Position numbers and translations under genes: made by a program | Part shown: piece by piece, positions 60,349 to 64,000 of the stretch | Layout of the letters: every line of letters starts with the position of its first letter | How positions within the stretch are numbered: the stretch's first letter is position 1 | NCBI GenBank assembly: GCA_019614645.1 | Contig: JABWDB010000034.1 | Location: 2,852,001 to 2,916,000 of the forward strand | Reading direction: 5' to 3' | DNA length: 64,000 nt | DNA from: Stratiolaelaps scimitus | Lineage: Eukaryota; Arthropoda; Arachnida; Mesostigmata; Laelapidae | The notes under the pieces: model-generated | What the model was told of the DNA's origin: nothing | The model's database searches: none | What the model saw: only the letters and a program-made list of their open reading frames with translations

Positions 60349-60543
60349 ACTCACTTTCTTAACAAATATAGGTCTGTTTTTCCCATCTGTAACCTTGTGC
60401 TTGGCCTACTGTAAGCCTACTTTTGCTCCTTTACAAATATATATATATATATATGTTTGTAAAGGAGCAAAAGTAGGCTTACAGTAGGCCAAGCACAAGG
60501 TTACAGGTGGAAAAACGAACCTATATTTGTTAAGAAAGTGAGT
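60349..60543. mobile_element. Foldback element: 88-bp near-perfect inverted repeat
   Basis: The left arm (60349-60437) and right arm (60456-60543) are reverse complements at about 95% identity. The few differences cluster in one small patch (left 60373-60388). The 18-bp centre is an (AT)n run, itself self-complementary. The ends read ACTCACTTTCTTAAC and its complement. No ORF and no clear target-site duplication are present; a TA precedes the left end but not the right. The layout fits a MITE or foldback element, or a hairpin made by inverted duplication. A transcript would form a long dsRNA stem. Confidence 0.8.
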
Positions 60544-60554
60544 AGATATATATA

Positions 60555-60586
<32 letters not shown>

Positions 60587-60596
60587 TATATCTCGA
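60544..60596. repeat. (AT)n palindromic run next to the foldback element
   Basis: An (AT)n run of about 45 bp with mirrored edges (AGATATATATAGT on the left, ACTATATCT on the right), starting directly after the foldback's right end. Confidence 0.85.
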
Positions 60597-62317
60597 GTGC
60601 CGGATCAGTGTACCATATATTTTGCCAAGGGTGCTACATGGTGAGCTATGTTAGATGGGCTCGTATATTTTAGAATAGTATATCCTGAGAGTATTTCTAG
60701 GGAGGCATGCTGTCCGAACTAGAACACTCGTGCGTTCATGCATGAAATTTACATCCGCAGTGAAAACGGATGCACTAAGTGACGAGAAACGATCTTAGCG
60801 GAGCTTAGCAATCTACAATACTGAAGAAGACACCCGGAAAACGGGGTTGGCATGTTGAGACAAAAATAGGTGGACGATAAAGTCCGCAAAGCGGCGTATC
60901 ACCCATTCTGTAAGATCTTGGCGGAATCGATGGCAGACATTTCGGGCGGAGGAGCAATGCACTAGACTTACTAAACATTAAGCTTACTATTATTGCACAG
61001 CATTGGAACGCGACCCCATTGTTTCAATAACGGAGAGGGCAATTGTGTTCAAACGATTAGCGTTGACGAGCATGAGGGATTCGCTTCGAGAGCGGCCAGC
61101 CGAAGACTCTGTCCCCTAGAGCTGAAAGTCACACGAGAGCTACTCGAGAAGCCTTTGGACTGCATCCACCTTTGTGGTCTAAGCTTGACCACGAAAGAGC
61201 AAGCCAAGAATGGCCTTCTGAAAGATCTCTGAACAGATCTATTCCCACGCCGTTCGAACAGCAACACATTACACGATGCCAAAGAAACAGATGGACCAGC
61301 TTTAAGTTACTCGCTAGCCTACAGCTAGCGATTACGTTAGGCCTTGTTCCTGAGTGTTTCCAGGGTGTCCGTACAATGACACGCTCACTGAGAGAAGCAT
61401 CAAGCAATTTTAAGTTCAACGGATAGGCGAAAGCTTTTTCGCCCGTCTCGAAGGACACCGAAGCAGTAGACGATGACATACCCCTAAGGGTCGAATTGCT
61501 GAAACAAGCCACGTCTGCAGTCCGCCGCTGCATTTCGTGGTATCCCGCAGATAACAGCGAGCTTCGCTTTCGAAAGCCGGAGCAACTACGCATGGATGGA
61601 GTGAGTTGCCTAAAACGAGTGCTGGGCCATATTTTCCAATGGAGGCATAGACCACAGATAAACGGCTACGCATTTGAGGAACACCTCAGTACGCCAACTG
61701 AGGTCTACTTCAAAGGTGTAGCCAATAATGCTGACCGGATATCACATAGGTGGGACATCACGTAGATTTACGTTACAGCTGGCTGACAAATATCAAGCTT
61801 CATCTGTACGCCACTGTTTTGTTAGATTTTAACCTACAAAAATGCACCTCTCAGTTTATCAAAATGATCGACTCTAGCGCGTCATTGAATCGGAATGGGT
61901 ATCTCCACTTCTGCACAAGGCGCGACACGGAAACTTCGGTGGGACAGATTCGACGTTTGGACGAGTGACGTTCGCAATCAAATGGGGTGTGTATCACAAA
62001 AAGCCATAAAGGACAACCAAATTTGAGGGGACATCTTGAGTCATTGATGGAACTTCAGGCGAAGTTCGACGTCCTCTAAAATATTTTTTATCGATTTATT
62101 TTATTTTTTTTCTTTTATAAAAACATGATCTAATGAAACACTATCTAAATATAGAATAGTTTAATAGAGAAAATATAGAACAATTTCAGGGATTATCTTT
62201 ATCCTGTCAAGGGTTTGGTTGGTCTCCAACAAGGTTGCATCATTCCATAAGCACACACTGTAAAAATTAAAAAAAAAGACTACGCCACATCGACTGCAGT
62301 ATATTCGCCCTGTTAGT
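60597..62317. other. No gene recognised
   Basis: Frames of 85-154 codons overlap on both strands at about 60993-61968. None has a recognisable retroelement, enzyme or DNA-binding motif. The region could be a heavily eroded element, but nothing fixes it. Confidence 0.3.
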
Positions 62318-62560
62318 CCCGTAGATAGCGTAGTGGTGAGCCTCTTTGTTTGCTAGACAGATGGCCTGGAATCAAATCCGGCCAAACGCGGATATTCTTT
62401 GTGTGCCTATATAATCTTCGTTTATCTGTGGTTTCTTGCCGACGTTGAAAATAAGCAGAAGTTATCTGAATATGGCCTCATGGTAGTACCTAAAGGTTCA
62501 AAGCTGAGGCCTCTCACATGAGAGGAACAGCTGGGAGTAATCTTCAGGGAAAAAATACAC
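62318..62560 (+). mobile_element. SINE-B copy 1: full-length tRNA-derived SINE
   Basis: The head has a near-perfect A box (TAGCGTAGTGG, 62326-62336) and a B box-like GGAATCAAATCC (62368-62379) 42 bases on, flanked by TGGCC and GGCCA, which can pair as a T stem. A body of about 85 bases leads to the block GGCCTCATGGTAGTACCTAA, then GCTGAGGCCT, GGAACAGCTG and an A-rich end. That block recurs at 41255-41346, which shows it is a dispersed element. It differs from SINE-A in head and tail. A lone tRNA gene is ruled out by poor acceptor pairing and by the shared tail. Confidence 0.7.
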
Positions 62561-64000
62561 GCTTGTAATTGCAAATGTGTAAAAAAATCATGAGCTATGG
62601 GCTATCCGACTCTGACATTTATGCAGTTTTGGATTGAATAGAAATAGTCGAAATTTCAGAAACCACCAGAGATGGATTATTCCTGTACGTAGAAGGATAG
62701 TTTGCATTCAATGTTGATTGGATAAATATTCATGTTCACTGAGTAGTAAGTCAACCTTCCATTATCGGTCAAATTAATCAACTGGTTTACGTGATCTAAC
62801 TAGATTAATTACGAATAGAGGTTGACACGTTTCTTTGTCTTGTGCTATACAAAGTTACAATATTGATATAACTTTATTCGAGCTTATTGCTGTGTGTATT
62901 AATATACACAACAATACGCACATAACCAGATCACCTCTCTCCGTATACACTATAGATATTATGTCCAGATTGTGTAGTGTAACGCTTCCAACGAGCTCGT
63001 CAGATGGTCAATTAGCCGGCTGCAGGTGCTACTTATGTATCTTCATGCGAGTCACCCATCCGAAATCAGCTGAAAAGCATTCTAAGTGGTACAGAAAACA
63101 CATCACTGTCTATTCACTTTTCATTACGGGGTGCAATTTGGAAATCATATCACTCAACCACTTACGTGATTGCTAATTAATCCTATACCAAATCGAATGT
63201 CCTCTTAAAAGTAGGAAGAAGGCGGGGTAGACCGCTTTACATAATACCATTTTGAATTAGAGATATTCCATAATCACTTGTCATGAAAATGTCTCTAAAT
63301 AATACCGATAATAATAATAATCAGGAAGAAACCCGCTGAGGTCATTCAACAAAATGATACAATACGCTACTTATTCAAATAGACATTTATACGACGGCAG
63401 AGTCTCTTGCGTAAAACAGGAAACCCCACATTTGATGTATCTATAGCATGTTCATTACTCGTGGTAGAGCTGATCATTTAGGCTTTCATTTATTAATTAG
63501 ACGGTCTTTCTGAAGTGCAACTATGTTATGCTGGCATAGATCTATCTATGACAACGCTAGTCATCGTTCTATAATTAGGAGCCTGACCTAAACTTCTGTT
63601 AAGATTCAAGGAAATACGCCAAAACAGTAAAATAACTAAACCAGACCATATAAATATTCATTTCTGCTATGAATGAGCATTTACAGTTTCCGTTACGTCA
63701 AGCAAGTGATAATCGTCGATGCTGATAGAACCCCCTAAGTGGTATTCGTTTGACAAACGAACGGGTGTGTTAGATCCATAAGTTGGAATATGTGATAGCG
63801 ATTGTATTCGTAAACAAGCAGATCATTCGATTAGTTTTATAAATTCATGTGTTTTTGTTTTGTGTATTATTAGCGCGTGCGCAATAGCAATTAGACTTGC
63901 AAAGCTAATCGCGAGAAAGGATCTGGAAACACTCGCAAACACACGGCATAGTGCAGTATCGATGATAGGAAATGTTTGCTCATTAAATATCATTGAATGG
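62561..64000. other. No gene recognised; AT-rich
   Basis: A 113-codon plus frame (62835-63176) has no motif and no splice support. TAATAATAATAAT-type runs lie near 63310. No SINE copy was seen to the window end. Confidence 0.4.

Noticed and set aside
62318..62392. tRNA gene
   Set aside because: A and B boxes and a T stem are present, but the acceptor stem pairs poorly and the downstream block recurs at 41255, so it is called a SINE head.
1..64000. CRISPR array, prokaryotic operon or phage-type system
   Set aside because: No regularly spaced repeats with unique spacers, no clustered co-directional genes and no ribosome binding sites; the SINEs, microsatellites and splice-type signals point to a eukaryotic genome.

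Overview
This is a stretch of nuclear DNA from a eukaryote with sparse genes. No reading frame looks prokaryotic: there are no close-packed ORFs, ribosome binding sites or operons. Nearly every ORF is short and is what chance gives at this base composition. The sequence holds many (AT)n, (GA)n, (CA)n and trinucleotide microsatellites. It also holds at least two families of short interspersed elements with RNA polymerase III A/B-box heads. CG dinucleotides are not depleted, and a short TTAGG tract (the usual arthropod telomere unit) occurs once. My best guess is an arthropod, perhaps a mite or another chelicerate. That is inference; no protein here fixes the taxon.

Layout. Positions 1-20,300 are mostly unannotatable intergenic or intronic DNA, with several SINE-A copies (831, 4601, 5074 and 14745), a 26-bp tandem array (4473-4569) and one weak minus-strand exon candidate (9471-9589). 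Positions 20,300-29,100 are strikingly CpG-rich and carry repeated GAGAG runs, CAG/CGG runs and G-tracts. This looks like a promoter or regulatory domain, although the longest open frames there are low-complexity artefacts. Positions 29,100-39,000 are mixed. They include a three-exon minus-strand gene model (37132 down to 33777) whose phases agree and which is followed by an AATAAA signal, and a head-to-head pair of inverted SINE-A copies (38361-38555). Positions 39,100-40,850 and 47,300-48,400 are two more CpG-rich islands; the second holds the exon candidate with the most coding-like codon choice (minus strand, ending at 47379 in a GTAAGT donor). Positions 51,400-64,000 are AT-richer, with a TAATTA-rich block near 53.5-53.9 kb, an exon candidate at 57789-57954, a 14-bp minisatellite at 59134-59194, a 195-bp near-perfect foldback element at 60349-60543 and a nearly full-length second SINE (SINE-B) at 62318-62560.

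No protein-coding gene can be called with confidence and no protein family was recognised. Every CDS entry is an ab initio exon model with low confidence. The solid content is repeats: SINE-A (seven copies), SINE-B (one full copy and fragments), the foldback element, two tandem arrays and the microsatellites.
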